The position numbers were made by a program, and so were the translations under genes. Under the pieces are notes generated by a model that worked only from the letters and a program-made list of their open reading frames with translations, searched no databases and was not told where the DNA came from. Positions 1 to 14,363 of a stretch of 64,000 nucleotides of DNA are shown here, one piece after another (the stretch's first letter is position 1; each line of letters opens with the position of its first letter). The stretch comes from Panorpa germanica (taxonomy: Eukaryota; Arthropoda; Insecta; Mecoptera; Panorpidae): NCBI GenBank assembly GCA_963678705.1, contig OY783204.1, positions 21,276,759 to 21,340,758 of the forward strand, given 5' to 3'.

Positions 1-1134
1 AAATCATGTGCTGCACGTCCATCAATTGTGCATCCAACAGATTGGGCAGTACCAAGAACTTCCTTGATTGTTCCAGACAATTGGCGAGCCATAGATCTTG
101 GTCTCATTGTTCTGGCAATAGCGGTTATATCATCAAAAGTAATGTTACCACTGTGTTTGACTGAAAAGAGATTATTTCAATATTAGAATATCGGACTGTG
201 TCTAATAACAATCTAATAATTATTAAAATTTGTTTCAGAATTGTATGAGTATTGACGTGGTAAATATGAAAAGTAGCATATCTACTATGGATAACTCATT
301 TAATGTATGTGCTTGTATATTGGCAATTGAATTATTATCAAAGACCAGAAAGTTGAGCACAATTTACTGTTGTATTAAAATAACAATTAAACTCACTATT
401 CTTTTGCTTCTTGCGGTCACGTGGGGGCTCTTTCAAAGCTTTGATGACTAAGGAAGCAGCAGATGGTACTACAGAGATTGCAGCTTGTCTGTTTTGGATT
501 GAAAGCTGAACAGTAATTTTCAGACCTTTCCAGTCTCCAGTAGCTTTAGCAATATCATCTCCAACTTTCTTTGGGGACTATAAGAATCATATAAAAATGT
601 TAGATAACTTGTTAAATTATATATCTGGCTATAGATATAGTAATAAAGTAATAGAAATGTTCAACTTTTAACGACATTGGAGATGTAAAAAAAACCATAA
701 CCAACATGGGAAAGTTGATTTACTGTACGTGTCTTGTATAATGACAATTTTATAGAACAAAAAAGCCAAAAAGTTGAGACACGAATATGTATTAATAAAT
801 AATATACTCAAACAATGATTTGTTTGCAAACTTCTGTAGTAGGTAACATTAAAGTAAGCATGTTTTTTATTTACTGACAGAAGTTGAGGTTATGTTAACT
901 ATTTTGTTAATTAATGTAATATATTGACTTACTAGACCTAGTGGACCGATTTTAGGGGCCAAAGATGATGTGGCTCCGACTTCTCCTCCGACACATCTTA
1001 AATACACTAAAACAAACAAAAACTTTATATCAAAATCAGTCTACTGTAAATACACATGGATTAACAATCACGATTATTTTATGAAATATCATCTTACCGA
1101 TTTTAACTTCAGTGGGATCGAATTTAGGAGGCAT
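1..1134 (-). CDS. RpL12: Ribosomal protein L12 (uL11), 3' end cut by window
   Basis: Cytosolic large-subunit protein uL11, part of the GTPase-associated stalk base. Four exons on the minus strand join in phase: 1098-1134, 933-1006, 397-577 and 1-160. The start reads [12 protein letters not shown], followed by [13 protein letters not shown], then [20 protein letters not shown], then [15 protein letters not shown] and finally [15 protein letters not shown], all hallmark blocks of eukaryotic L12. About 150 of the usual 165 residues are present; the last ~15 codons lie beyond base 1. Splice sites are canonical (for example TCG|GTAAGAT after exon 1). It is divergent from the STIMATE-like gene, 488 bp away. 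Identification is essentially certain; only the 5' UTR and transcription start are unknown. Confidence 0.96.
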
Positions 1135-1622
1135 GTTTACCTTTTATATATTATAAATATATCCTAAAAATATGCACAGATAACCAGATGAAAATGGATT
1201 ACTATAAATGACAGAGGTCCGTCTGCAAAGCCAGCGGACATAAAAAGAAAGCAAACTCTTTCAGATGGCGCACTTGTGTATCTTCATTTCCGACGTGAAA
1301 ATATTTACAACATCATTCCTTTTTTTAGTGTTGGCTACAACTTTACCAATACTCGAGCTGACGCCAAACTTCAGTGTCATTTCATTTAGAGAGATAAAAT
1401 CTGTCAAGTGTCAAAGTTTATTATATTTTTAAGCAGTAGTTATTAGTGATGTTATATCTAACAAATTAGGCAGTTTAAAAATTTTATTAAGTTAAATAAT
1501 ATACTACTTTGATTAACTTAATAAAGTGTTATCCAATAAATAGCTAATACAAAAATGTTAATTATGGTGTATAGTAGTTTTTAGTATAAGATTTATAACT
1601 TCTTTGTGAAAGAGTTCTACAA
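1135..1622. promoter_or_regulatory. Divergent intergenic promoter region, RpL12 / STIMATE-like
   Basis: This 488-bp gap separates two outward-pointing start codons, so it must hold promoters for both genes or share one. On the minus strand a pyrimidine-rich run (CTTTCTTTTT) near 1239-1248 could be a TOP-type initiation tract, as ribosomal protein genes usually have, but I cannot place the start site. No TATA box is claimed. Confidence 0.5.
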
Positions 1623-3675
1623 ATGAATAACTCAATAGCTATTTTAAATAATGGGGCACAATGGTCAACCCTTCATTGCACAAAGGATGCACTTACGAAT
1701 ATGTTTGGATGGTTTCTGCAACTCCTTCTTGCAGTACTGGCTTTTACATGTCTTATAGGTTAGAAATAAAAATAATAACCGCATATATTTCATTATAAAA
1801 TAGTCTAATATAACTTTTTATCTCATAAAATATCATATAAAAATATAAAATTATCTTTTTTACGTTTAGAATATTCTAATTCAATTAATTTTTCCATATG
1901 GCATGTTATTAATTAAAAATTTGCAAGCTTCTTAAATAATAAATTCTATCGCAATTGCATTTGGAATTTGAATTAGTTATTATTACGTGCTATTTGTATT
2001 GTTCCAGCATACAGATAAAATCTTATCAATTGAACAAGTGTGGATATAAGATTTTTTAGAATGATTGTCTACACTCTAATTACATCAATTAACTTATTAT
2101 TCTGCTTGTTATATGAGATATATATATACATACATATACGCTAATAATATATACAAATTCCGTGTAGTTACTAATTTATGAATAATATGTTTTTGATATT
2201 AGTTAATTCTAATCAATACATATTATAGCAAAGAAAACAATAGTAATCTAAAAATATATAATGCTTTACCGTTAGAGAGAGGACATTTAATCGCAGTTTA
2301 TAGAAATTTTAGAAAGTTTTGTCAATAGTCAGTGGGTTTGTTAATTTTCACTCATGCGTTAAATATTTTACACACTTTCTTAATATTTAATTTTTTAAAA
2401 CTACTTGTTTACAATTACGATGTTATGCTGCGGTAGAATTATATGCAAAACCCGCATTTATTTTTAATATAATCGGATGATTGTTTATGTACTGATAACA
2501 ATTTATAATATGAATTCATATTTACTTTTTCAGAAAATATAAAAAGGTTTTATTATTTGTATGATGATCTTTTAGTTAAAATTTCAATTGATTTAAATGT
2601 TAATTCACGATTTTGATTAATGATTAAATATTACATTTCAGCGAAACGATTTTGTGAACCACGTTACGAAAGAAGACCTTGGTTAATATGGTTTTACGAC
2701 ACATCCAAACAGGGAATGGGTGCATTAGTCATTCATATGGCAAATGTTTATCTAGCGGGACAATTCCAGGGTGACCCCTGCACCTGGTATGTTTAAATAA
2801 TACTCTAGAGTTAAAAAAATGCATATTGATAAATTATATTTCTCTAATACTTTTAATTTCCATACTAAAATTATATCTAATTGAATCTAAATTATTTTGT
2901 AGGTATATAATTAATTTTTTACTGGACTCTTCTGTTGGACTATTAATTATTTACACCGGAATTAGATTATCTCAGTATTTATCCAGAGTAAAAAGATGGG
3001 AAGCTATAAATTTCGGAGAATATGGTATATATATATTAAAAATTATGTAAATAAAACGTAAGTTTAAAGTATTCAAACAAAGTATGAATTATTACAGGAA
3101 AACCCCCTTCTGTGAATGCTTGGTTGGCGCAGTGCTGTGTATATGTTGGTCTTATGATAATTGTAAAAATAAGTATTACGCTTCTAATTCAGCTTAAGTT
3201 TTGGGACAGTGTTAGAATGTTTATTTTGTCACCTATTACCAATCAAAATGTCGAAGTTGCTGTAGTGATGCTTATAATTCCATTTTTCGTAAATGTATGT
3301 CATTTCTTAAACAATACTACACATATGAATTAATATGAGCAATTGATTTTAACCATTTGTATTTTAGATACTCATGTTTTGGGTGACAGATAATTTCCTT
3401 ATGCGACATTCGTCCAATAGGGGCCGTAATGCGTTGGTCGATCATAGTCTTTTACAAAGAGTTAAGGTGTGTAACAAAGAAAATATATTCAAGGTACTGA
3501 ATCTACTTCAATATTAATATTCGTTTCATTGCAGGTCAGATATCGTTCAATAAAAAAAGACAAAGAAAACGATTCCGAAAGTGAGGCTCTACTTTCTGCA
3601 GATGAAGAACTGATTGGAAATCATGACAGCCTCCAACAAAGAACAAATACACTAAGTACTGTAGCGGTAACGTAA
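1623..3675 (+). CDS. STIMATE / TMEM110-like ER membrane protein
   Basis: Homologue of vertebrate STIMATE (TMEM110), an ER multi-pass protein that promotes STIM1-dependent calcium entry at ER-plasma membrane junctions. Six exons: 1623-1758, 2642-2786, 2903-3024, 3098-3294, 3368-3466 and 3535-3675, total 840 nt, 279 aa. Diagnostic blocks are [74 protein letters not shown] and a C-terminal acidic [10 protein letters not shown] tract that resembles the vertebrate tail. About five hydrophobic segments are visible: residues ~28-46, one near the family's HMANVYL block, one in the INFLLD block, one after WLAQCC and one in VVMLIIPFF. The KKXX-like lysines of the vertebrate C-terminus are not seen; this protein ends STVAVT. 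A long AT-rich 3' UTR probably ends near AATAAA at 4398. Family call is strong; the calcium role is inferred from the family. Confidence 0.9.
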
Positions 3676-6600
3676 CATTTAAAGAAATTAAAAATGTTAT
3701 TGTGTATATACATATTAATTATTAATGTTCGGTAATTCTGAAAACGAAAAATTGTCACATATACTAACGATATAAACTTATATATTTTTTTATTATATTA
3801 TTTATTTATAATATTTTTATTAGTTATACTTTTCGGTTAGTAACTTAAGTAGTAAGACTTTATACAATAAGTAATTTGCAACATTGATATACGACGGTTA
3901 AAGTGAAATCATTCCTGAACATAATACGATAGATATTATATAAATAACATTTATTTCGAGTTAACTGACGAACAAGCAAAAAAAGAGATTGTTTTCTAAT
4001 AATTAAGACAAAAAATCGTTTATAATTTAGAGTACTATTTGGTGATATTTCTTGTAAACTGTTAAGCAATTCTTTTTGTTATGTTAATGTTGAAATACTT
4101 TGAATGTGCCTTATAGCTGGTGTAACCAATATTAAATATAAGTACGTAGTTCACTTTTGAAAGATTATATTTATAAATCATAAATTCATTAGGTTATTTT
4201 TTCATTTTAATGAATTGAATTGTTACAGAATTTTAATGTGTAACTTTTGAAGAAACGTTCTGAAAATTATATAAAGAAAAAATATAATAGTACAATTGAA
4301 TCAAATTAATAATATATATAGGTACGAGTATATTCTTTAATTTGTACTTATCGTCCATTAAGATTGTAATGTGTAGCTTATGTAACAAAATGTATTTAAT
4401 AAAAGTGCCAATTCTTTATACGGACTTTTAAGAACATATAAACTAAAAAAAGTAAAAAGTATTAAAGCAAATTTCTTTATTTTGTTGGTTTTAATAAAGT
4501 GTATATATAACTAATTCCTTAATTATATTTAAGAATATATAGTATTAATTATTATAAATACATAAGTATAATAAAAAAATGAGTAACAACCAAAAAGCAA
4601 TAAATAACAATAAAAGGAATTGTAGTTATAAAATTACTTATCATAATTATGTAAGTAACTATTTGTTTATCTTTCATATATAAGATAATTGTCCACATTG
4701 TTTTTTATTATTAATTGTTAGCATTCCAACCGACAAGACAATTACATTTTGTATAAATTATAATTACAAATGTAGCTGTAATTGTTATTAAAGAAAACAT
4801 ACGTAATTTAAAATAATATGAAGTTGTTAAAATATATTAATTAACAATACATACTTAATAATATTATGTTAGCAATATTGATGGATATTTTAAAAAATCG
4901 TAGAAGTTTTAAACAAAATTTAAATTGAAATAAGTTGTACAACAATCAAAAAGTTGCCAAATATTTTGTATAAATTTTTTAAAAACAATTAAGTAATTTA
5001 TGATACTCGATTGACTGTTATATACAATATTTCGTAGATGATTTTATAAATTATGTTTTAATTAAGTTTATTTTGAATTGACTATTTTATAAAATGTGTC
5101 TATTGCTAAGGCAAGCTAATCATTATTTGGAAAACACTCTAGCTATATATTGTGTAAATATATGATCAAACTTTTTATGAAAATGGTTTTTTTTTCTACA
5201 AATACTGAATGTTTACTGTAATAAAATATATCTGTCTCTTTAAAGGTAAGCGTCACATTAAACATATTGGCTATATTGAATAAAATGAGGAAAAGAAGAG
5301 AAGGCGTATGTTAATTGCTAAATTTTTGGATCTTTTTTCTTAAAGTAAACTTTCTCATTTCTTTTTTTTAATTTCATGTTAGTTAAAAGTAGGCTACGCT
5401 TATCATTAATGTGATTATTAAATTATTTTGTTTATTTCTTTTTATATTTGCGCCGTGTTCTCTTAATTCCAGGTGTTATTATAGTTGCATATAGTTCAGG
5501 TGTGCTGATTCATCTTGCATACGCTCCATCTATTAACGAGTAGATTTACAATCACAGTTGTGGATATGTTAATCAGATGGCAGCTTTGGATAATGGAAAA
5601 AGTTGTGTCCAAATTTATAATAATTATTATTTTATTTATTAAATACTTAATGCTTAAACGTTTTGCTTAATTTCTCTAAGACAAATCTAATATACTTCAT
5701 TTGATTTGAAAATGACGTCATCAATCGATGCGAATCGCTGATGTATAGACTTTCAATTAGAAATAAATCTGGTTATATTTTAAGAAATTTTATTTTATCA
5801 GAATGAAAGTTAGTGGTAACGAAATAATAATATTTATTTAATGTTGTAATGAAATAGAAATCATTAACAATGCTCACGACACAAAACCTGCAGTTTCTTA
5901 TTTTTTATATTGCGTTAACTTTTTCTATGCGTTTACCTGAGGTTACAACAGGTACCATGACATCTTCAACAAAACCGGTTCTTTGAATTTTAATATTTAA
6001 AATGCATTTGAAGTCTACAATCGCCGACTTGGCTCATTGCTGGAGACTGCCAATGCCACATCACTGACACGACAATAATGAGTTGGCCTAGTATAAGTGC
6101 TAGACTCAGAAAACTAATAATGTTCTTCATTCGTTAACACATTTACGTGTGTTCATAATGCTACTGCAATACCAGTTATAGATCATCCAATATTTTACAT
6201 CAAAACATTTTAAATCACTTGAAAGTCAAAATAAGTTTAGCTGTTATATTAGTTGCCTAACTAATGGAACGTAGGTGCAAATATTACTACGGTTTTTTAA
6301 TTTCTCAATTGAAAAATATATTTACACGACTATTACAATATTTAATTATAATATTTGACTTGAATATAATTTTTAAGACAGTGTACTCTTCAATCTTGCG
6401 ATCCATTCAGTTTTTGGTATCCAAGAGAACCTTCAAAGTATATTGAATTTCTCCAATTTTTTAATAGAGTTATTAGGGACAAATATATTGATCATATTTT
6501 GAACACTTTGCTTTGTATAGATAAGATAAACGTGTAATTAAAATATCAAAAATATTTCTAGTAATAGTAAAATCGCCTGCAGTAATTATTATGCAACCTT

Positions 6601-8180
6601 TATTACATTATTGTATGGATGATTTAGAAACATATTTACAGAACCAGTATTTATTTAATACGTAAGCCACTTAAACCACAAAATGATGATGACTTCAACA
6701 CTTAGGCGAAAGATTCAGTTTTACTGAATCAAGCTCGAGCATTGTACGGTTGTTTACGTGTATCCTCGGCGGAGTGACCTTTACTTCCAGAGTGGTCGCC
6801 ACATGAATTCATAATTACATTTAATGAAGAGCATTTGCAAACAAACCAATAGAGCGCAGTCGACCACCAGTCGCCTTAGTTAAGCAAGTGCGCAAGCTTG
6901 CAAAAGTAATTAACTCGATAAAAATATTTTAAAATATTATTTATTATAATAATATATAAAAGTTATCCTGTGAATTTTTATTTTGTTATCACTATAATTT
7001 CAAGAACATAAGGTAAACGTTTTATTTTATTTTATTATTGTTAAACTTGTTTTTAATTACGTTCTTACGTGACAAAGGAAACAATTGATACTAAAAAGAT
7101 CTAGAAAATTATAACGGTAAAATTTGATTCTAATTCGGAAGATCTTATGATTTAAGACGAGAAGCACTTTCAATTTTTTAAAGCGTCATCGTCCTGCACT
7201 TAAAAATGTAATACAATAATTTATTAATCAGTTGAAAATTGAAGGTGGGCTTCATTCGTACATGGAAAAAGAAATAGTGATTTTTTTTTATTTATTCAAC
7301 AATTTTAGTTATTTTAATTTTATATAATTTTATTTTAATAATTTTACAAAAATGATATTTAAATTTATGTAAATCTAACTAAACATACAGATATAATTTG
7401 CATAATTTTTAAATGTAAACGACAAAAAAAATGTATTTCTTTAAAATTAAGTTTTAAATCCGGTTTTCACATTATTGTCAATATATAATCAAATAATATG
7501 GTTAATGTGATCTTTTATTAAGATAAATGATAATACAATGATAAATTTAAAGTACTTAATAAAAATTATCGCCAAAATTTTAAGCAAAACAAACACGCTT
7601 CAATATATGAGTTATCTATAGCAAATAATAATTATCATGTATAACAAATCAATAATTTAACCTGTACATTTTTCAATATCAATTTTAAATGTACTCTGAT
7701 TATATCGTTAACATTAGGCATGTGCGTTACGTGTTAGTATACTTAATACAGAAAGAATGTAAAGATCCGTTACGTCAGTGTTTACTAATTACTAATATAC
7801 CTAATTATCATTTGATATTGAAAAACATCATAAGTATCACATTATTGTTAATAATTGTGTAGATTATATTTATTACATATTGTAAACTGTCAGTACACTC
7901 TAGAATTATGGTTGCTTATACATTTTCCATTTTTTCTGAATACTCTTTTTATTAAACAGCATACATTACATCAGCGTTCAACACACTGACCATGAACCCA
8001 TCTAGTGAAAGTCCATTCAACTTTATGTTTAATAGAGTTGGAGGACTAGAAGAACTAACCATCACTGTCTTCGCTGTCTAGTTTCCGGCATCCGAATTCA
8101 CTATTTGTTTTATTCTTTTTCTCTTCAACACAAGAAAAATTAAATTACAAGAAAATATGCGTTCTTGCAATAAATAAATA
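3676..8180. other. AT-rich non-coding stretch (3' UTR plus intergenic)
   Basis: The first ~750 bp are probably the 3' UTR of the STIMATE-like gene. The rest holds no open frame that resembles a protein and no repeat copied elsewhere in the window that I could recognise. A less AT-rich patch at 6720-6900, followed by a possible exon end near 7010 (AAG before GTAAAC), could be a non-coding first exon of GALE, whose start codon is preceded by a splice acceptor; this is only a guess. Confidence 0.5.
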
Positions 8181-8185
8181 TACTA

Positions 8186-9785
8186 GTATTTATATATTTT
8201 AATAAGACTATAATCTTCTTTCATCTCTATCAATAGAGAAAATCTTATATTAGCTAAAATTAAAAATTCAACATTTTTATCAATTTTAACAAGAGTATAA
8301 CCTTCTTTCATCTCAAGAAATGGAGAAAATCTATATTTTACTAAGATCAAAAATATAACATTTTTATCAATTTTAACAAGAGTATAACCTTCTTTCATCT
8401 CAAGAAATGGAGAAAATCTGATTTTTGTTAAAATTAAAAATACAACATTTTTATCAATTTTAACAAGAGTATAACCTTCTTTCATCTCAAGAAATGGAGA
8501 AAATCTGATTTTTGTTAAAATTAAAAATACAACATTTTTATCAATTTTAACAAGAGTATAACCTTCTTTCATCTCAAGAAATGGAGAAAATCTGATTTTT
8601 GTTAAAATTAAAAATACAACATTTTTATCAATTTTAACAAGAGTATAACCTTCTATCGTCTCAAGAAATGGAGAAAATCTGATTTTTGTTAAAATTAAAA
8701 ATACAACATTTTTATCAATTTTAACAAGAGTATAACCTTCTTTCATCTCAAGAAAAGGAAAAAAATCTGATTTTTGTTAAAATTAAAAATAAAACATTTT
8801 TATCAATTTTAACAAGAGTATAACCTTCTTTCATCTCAAGAAATGCAGAAAATCTGATTTTTGTTAAAATTAAAAATATATAATTTTTATCAATTTTAAC
8901 AAGAGTAACCTTCTTTCATTTTAAGAAATGCAGAAAATCTGATTTTTCTTAAAATTAAAAATATATCATTTTTATCAATTTTAACAAGAGTATAACCTTC
9001 TTTCATCCCAAGAAATGGAGAAAATCTGATTTTTGTTAAAATTAAAAATAAAACATTTTTATCAATTTTAACAAGAGTATAACCTTCTTTCATCTCAAGA
9101 AATGGAGAAAATCTGATTTTTGTTAAAATTAAAAATAAAACATTTTTATCAATTTTAACAAGAGTATAACCTTCTATCGTCTCAAGAAATTCAGAAAATC
9201 TTATTTCTATTAAAATTAAAAATACAACATTTTTATCAATTTTAACAAGAGTATAACCTTCTTTCATCTCAAGAAAAGGAAAAAAATCTGATTTTTGTTA
9301 AAATTAAAAATAAAACATTTTTATCAATTTTAACAAGAGTATAACCTTCTTTCATCTCAAGAAATGCAGAAAATCTGATTTTTGTTAAAATTAAAAATAC
9401 AACATTTTTATCAATTTTAACAAGAGTATAACCTTCTTTCATCTCAAGAAAAGGAAAAAAATCTGATTTTTGTTAAAATTAAAAATAAAACATTTTTATC
9501 AATTTTAACAAGAGTATAACCTTCTTTCATCTCAAGAAATGCAGAAAATCTGATTTTTGTTAAAATTAAAAATATATAATTTTTATCAATTTTAACAAGA
9601 GTATAACCTTCTTTCATTTTAAGAAATGCAGAAAATCTGATTTTTCTTAAAATTAAAAATATATCATTTTTATCAATTTTAACAAGAGTATAACCTTCTT
9701 TCATCCCAAGAAATGGAAAAAATCTGATTTTAGTTAAAATTTAAAAAAATAACATTTTCATCATTTTTAAGAGTACTTCTTTCAT
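8186..9785. repeat. 87-bp minisatellite array, about 18 copies
   Basis: Tandem array with a unit of 87 bp, counted by hand from one TTATCAATTT to the next. Neighbouring units are nearly identical (for example 8380-8720). Because 87 is 3 x 29, one minus-strand frame stays open from unit to unit, giving a 29-residue periodic translation of the kind MKEGYTLVKIDKN...FLILTKIRFSPFLE; open stretches of 187, 123 and 86 codons result. Units with one extra A (AAGGAAAAAAATC) or a 3-bp loss (AGAGTAACC) break or shift the frame. A block of about three variant units is repeated, so there is also a higher-order unit. An isolated degenerate monomer lies at 10329-10375. No start context, splice site or codon bias argues for translation. 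Confidence 0.93.
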
Positions 9786-10740
9786 CTCAAGACGTGTTAA
9801 ACGCTAGTGTGAATTTAAACAGTTTTTCTTTTAATCTTAAAATTATTTTGCTGACAAGTTTCACTGTTTCATTGTTATTACTATGCGTGCAAGTAATGTT
9901 GCCGCTCTGTCAGGCGTAATAATGTCCTTAGTTTTAATAAAATTCCATGGATTTAAAAAAGGTCGCATAAAAGATAGAATCGCAAAGATATTTGAAATGT
10001 AATGAACTAATTCTTGATCTTAGAGCATATCAAACATAACTGCTTTAAAATTTTTAAAATATTCTAAAAAGAATTCTTTTCAAATAATTGTCCATGAATT
10101 TAAAAAAAAGTCGCATAAAAGACAGACACGCTTAATTATTTAAAATGTAATGAAGGATTTCTTTATATTAAAGCATACCGAACGTAACTGCATCAAAGAA
10201 ATTGAAAAATAACTTTTTTTTAAAAAAAAAAGCCCATGAATTGAGAAGAATTTGACATATTTATTATTTTAGAAAAAAACGCACATAACTCACACTCGTT
10301 GCCTTGGACCGGGCCGAACAGCTAGTACTTATAAATTTTAACAAGACCTTCTTTCATCTCAAATAATGCAGAAATATTTAATTTTCAATGCCTGATCAGC
10401 ATGCAACTATACGTACTCTTATTTAAGTAAATATGGTTGTATGTGTACCAGGCGTTGTAATGTATAAAGTAATAGTGCCATCGAAGAAACAAATGCTTAA
10501 ATCTATCTGTTATGGCACATTAAATTATTGCTAAACATATACTTTACAAAAATTAATTAATATTATCTATCTAGAAGTATCTACATCATTTTCTCTTAAA
10601 ACTTAAGTTAAATATTTTTTATTTTCGCCTTTTCATTGTTCTTTATTTTCTCTTCCTTTTCCTGTTGCCATCCATTAAATTATAATAGACTCAATATTCG
10701 CTTATTTCTATCACAATAACACTATCTTATTTCTGAATAC
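9786..10740. other. AT-rich flank with repeat-element head and lone monomer
   Basis: Between the minisatellite and GALE. On the minus strand 10326 down to about 10290 reads ACTAGCTGTTCGGCCCGG, matching the head of the dispersed element at 48017 (ACTAGCTGTCCCGGCC). A single degenerate 87-bp-type monomer follows at 10329-10375. Two similar ~60-bp stretches containing CATGGATTT and AAAGGTCGCATAAAAGA (near 9946-9975) and CATGAATTT and AAAGTCGCATAAAAGA (near 10092-10120) look like a diverged direct repeat. No gene is seen. Confidence 0.5.
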
Positions 10741-10743
10741 AGG

Positions 10744-12397
<1,654 letters not shown>

Positions 12398-12599
12398 AAC
12401 ACATTAAAGTTAATATAAAAAGTATTTTTAATTATAAAATATCAAGGACAACAACAATGGACAGTACTCCTTAAAAATTAATATTTAATATAGTATAGTA
12501 TAGTAAATTAAAAACATTTGCTATCCTTATTTTATACAATATTATCTATGTTCTTTAAAATAAACTTTTAAAAATATATCTGTTTATATATTGCTTCTT

Positions 12600-13994
12600 C
12601 TAATTACACGAGCTTCTTCTATCAGTGGAAATAACCTTTTTGTTATATATACTACAGTGTTGTAATCGTATAGCTTCCAGACCGTATGAAACCCAATTCG
12701 CTTGAAGACTTCGAGCGAATATTTCAAGACAATTTGGCGAGTCATGAAGATACGGTTTAAGTAATTCTGTAATAATAAAATAAAAATTAATGTTTATATA
12801 TCAAATTGAAGTCTGACATGCAATTATATTTAAAATAGCTAACCAGAAAGATTTGGTTTGTGCGAATGAATTGAACTGGGTACACTGACGATGACTTTAT
12901 TATCAGGAATTGTAGAAATTTTCGAACTGTCGTTAGAGATTATATTTCGCCCAATTAATATATGCTCAAACGGTTGTTTCGTCGAAGGACTTGAAAAATC
13001 ACATATAGGATAACCCATCTTCGTTACTTTAACCCAATACCATTTTGCTACAATCTTTATTCCCCATTTTGGAAATAAAATATTTTCTACAGCTTCAAGA
13101 TGACTTTTTGCATTTGTACACCATATTACAAGTAAAGCATTGGGTGCAATCAAGCTAGAGATCGGCATATCTGCGAGCTCTTCATTGTACAGCATCTGAT
13201 AACTAAAGCAAATACATTTTATTACAATATAAACTTCTTAAAATATTTATGAATAAAATTATTGTATATTATATACCTATCCTCCAAACTTTTTGATTTT
13301 TTTCTTCTAATAGATTTATTCCACCAAGGAGGATCCAACAAAATTAAATCAAACTGATTTTCTAATTTTAATCTTGATTTCATTTGTCTTATATCAAAAC
13401 AGTAGAAAATGCAGTTTGGAGGTATTATAAATTTTTCGCCAGCAATATCTGCTATGATGTAATTTGTTGACTTGTTTCCGCCGGAGCAATTTAGTATATT
13501 AATTTTAGATGTCTTTTCATAAAATAATTTAGAAATAGTCTTTGCAGAATGATTATGATCATTTAGTACTTGATTGCTTTGAAAAATGTTGAATAACTTT
13601 GATTCATTTATTAATGTTGAAAATTTATTCTTTATGAGATTAATCTGTAAGATAATATAAACATGTATTAGCCCATCGTCATAATTATATATTTTAAACG
13701 AATCATGTTAAATTTACCTACAGTTATATTGAAATCATTGTGATCTTCAGCTAACACAGGACGTCTTCTCTTTCTACATCGAGTACTTGTTGTAACTTCG
13801 TTCTCATCTCTCTGATGTTTAACTTCTTTCTCAATTTGTTGAGGACGTAAAAATTGGGAATTAATATTAAATAAGTCATTGTTAACTTCGTATGATTGAA
13901 CAGTATCAATATCCAACACGGAAGCATAAGATTTGTTTAATAATTCAAGTTGATTAATAATCCAGCCATCGCTGCAAGCAAATGTTACGCTCAT
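12600..13994 (-). CDS. Mettl4: METTL4-type N6-adenine methyltransferase (MT-A70 family)
   Basis: MT-A70 family methyltransferase of the METTL4 clade, which uses S-adenosylmethionine to methylate adenine N6 (reported on snRNA 2'-O-methyladenosine and proposed on DNA). Four exons on the minus strand: 13722-13994, 13277-13644, 12844-13202 and 12600-12766, total 388 aa. The catalytic DPPW motif is at residues 195-198 within LILLDPPWWNKS. Further family blocks are NALLVIWCTNAKSHL, KWYWVKVTKMGYP, KQPFEHILIGR, VIVSVPSSIHSHKP and a C-terminal CLEIFARSLQANWVSYGLE. A basic cluster (RCRKRRRP) in exon 1 could be a nuclear signal. Exon 1 must end at ACT|GTAGGT, because using the next GT four bases on would read straight into a stop. 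It shares a divergent promoter with USE1. Confidence 0.93.
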
Positions 13995-14363
13995 TGTTCA
14001 TTTCTTTATAAAACTTGCCATCAAATGTGGTTATTAATAAATATATTTAATTAAAAATAAAATACTACATTTAATAATAGTTAATTATAATTTATAAAAT
14101 AAGTTACATTTAATATATTACAACACTTAAACAATCACACACATTACGTGCGAGTGAACGTGACAGATCACTGACAGTTGGTATAACCTAAAAAAGGATT
14201 ATTTGTTACAGTGATTTGAAGTATAATAGCTTTGAATATTTTTGCTATGAAATATATTTTATATGTTAATAAACATTTAAAATATTAGAGGTGTAAATAT
14301 TTATGAAATCTGGATTTATTTTAATATATATTTTATTGTTGTGCAAAAAAATATCTTTCAATA
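13995..14363. promoter_or_regulatory. Divergent promoter region, METTL4 / USE1
   Basis: A 369-bp gap between two outward-facing start codons. A less AT-rich patch at 14140-14185 (TTACGTGCGAGTGAACGTGAC) is the only island of complex sequence and is the best guess for the shared core promoter. No TATA box or other defined motif is claimed. Confidence 0.5.

Noticed and set aside
970-1167. 65-codon plus-strand frame
   Set aside because: It is antisense to RpL12 exons 1-2 and starts with a non-ATG codon.
8183-9704. Three minus-strand frames (187, 123 and 86 codons) as genes for a repetitive protein
   Set aside because: They are consecutive pieces of one 87-bp tandem array, broken by unit-level indels, with no promoter, splice site or stop-to-stop gene structure; reported as a repeat with the open frame as an observation.
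8186-9785. CRISPR-like array
   Set aside because: Units are tandem without distinct spacers and the DNA is eukaryotic.
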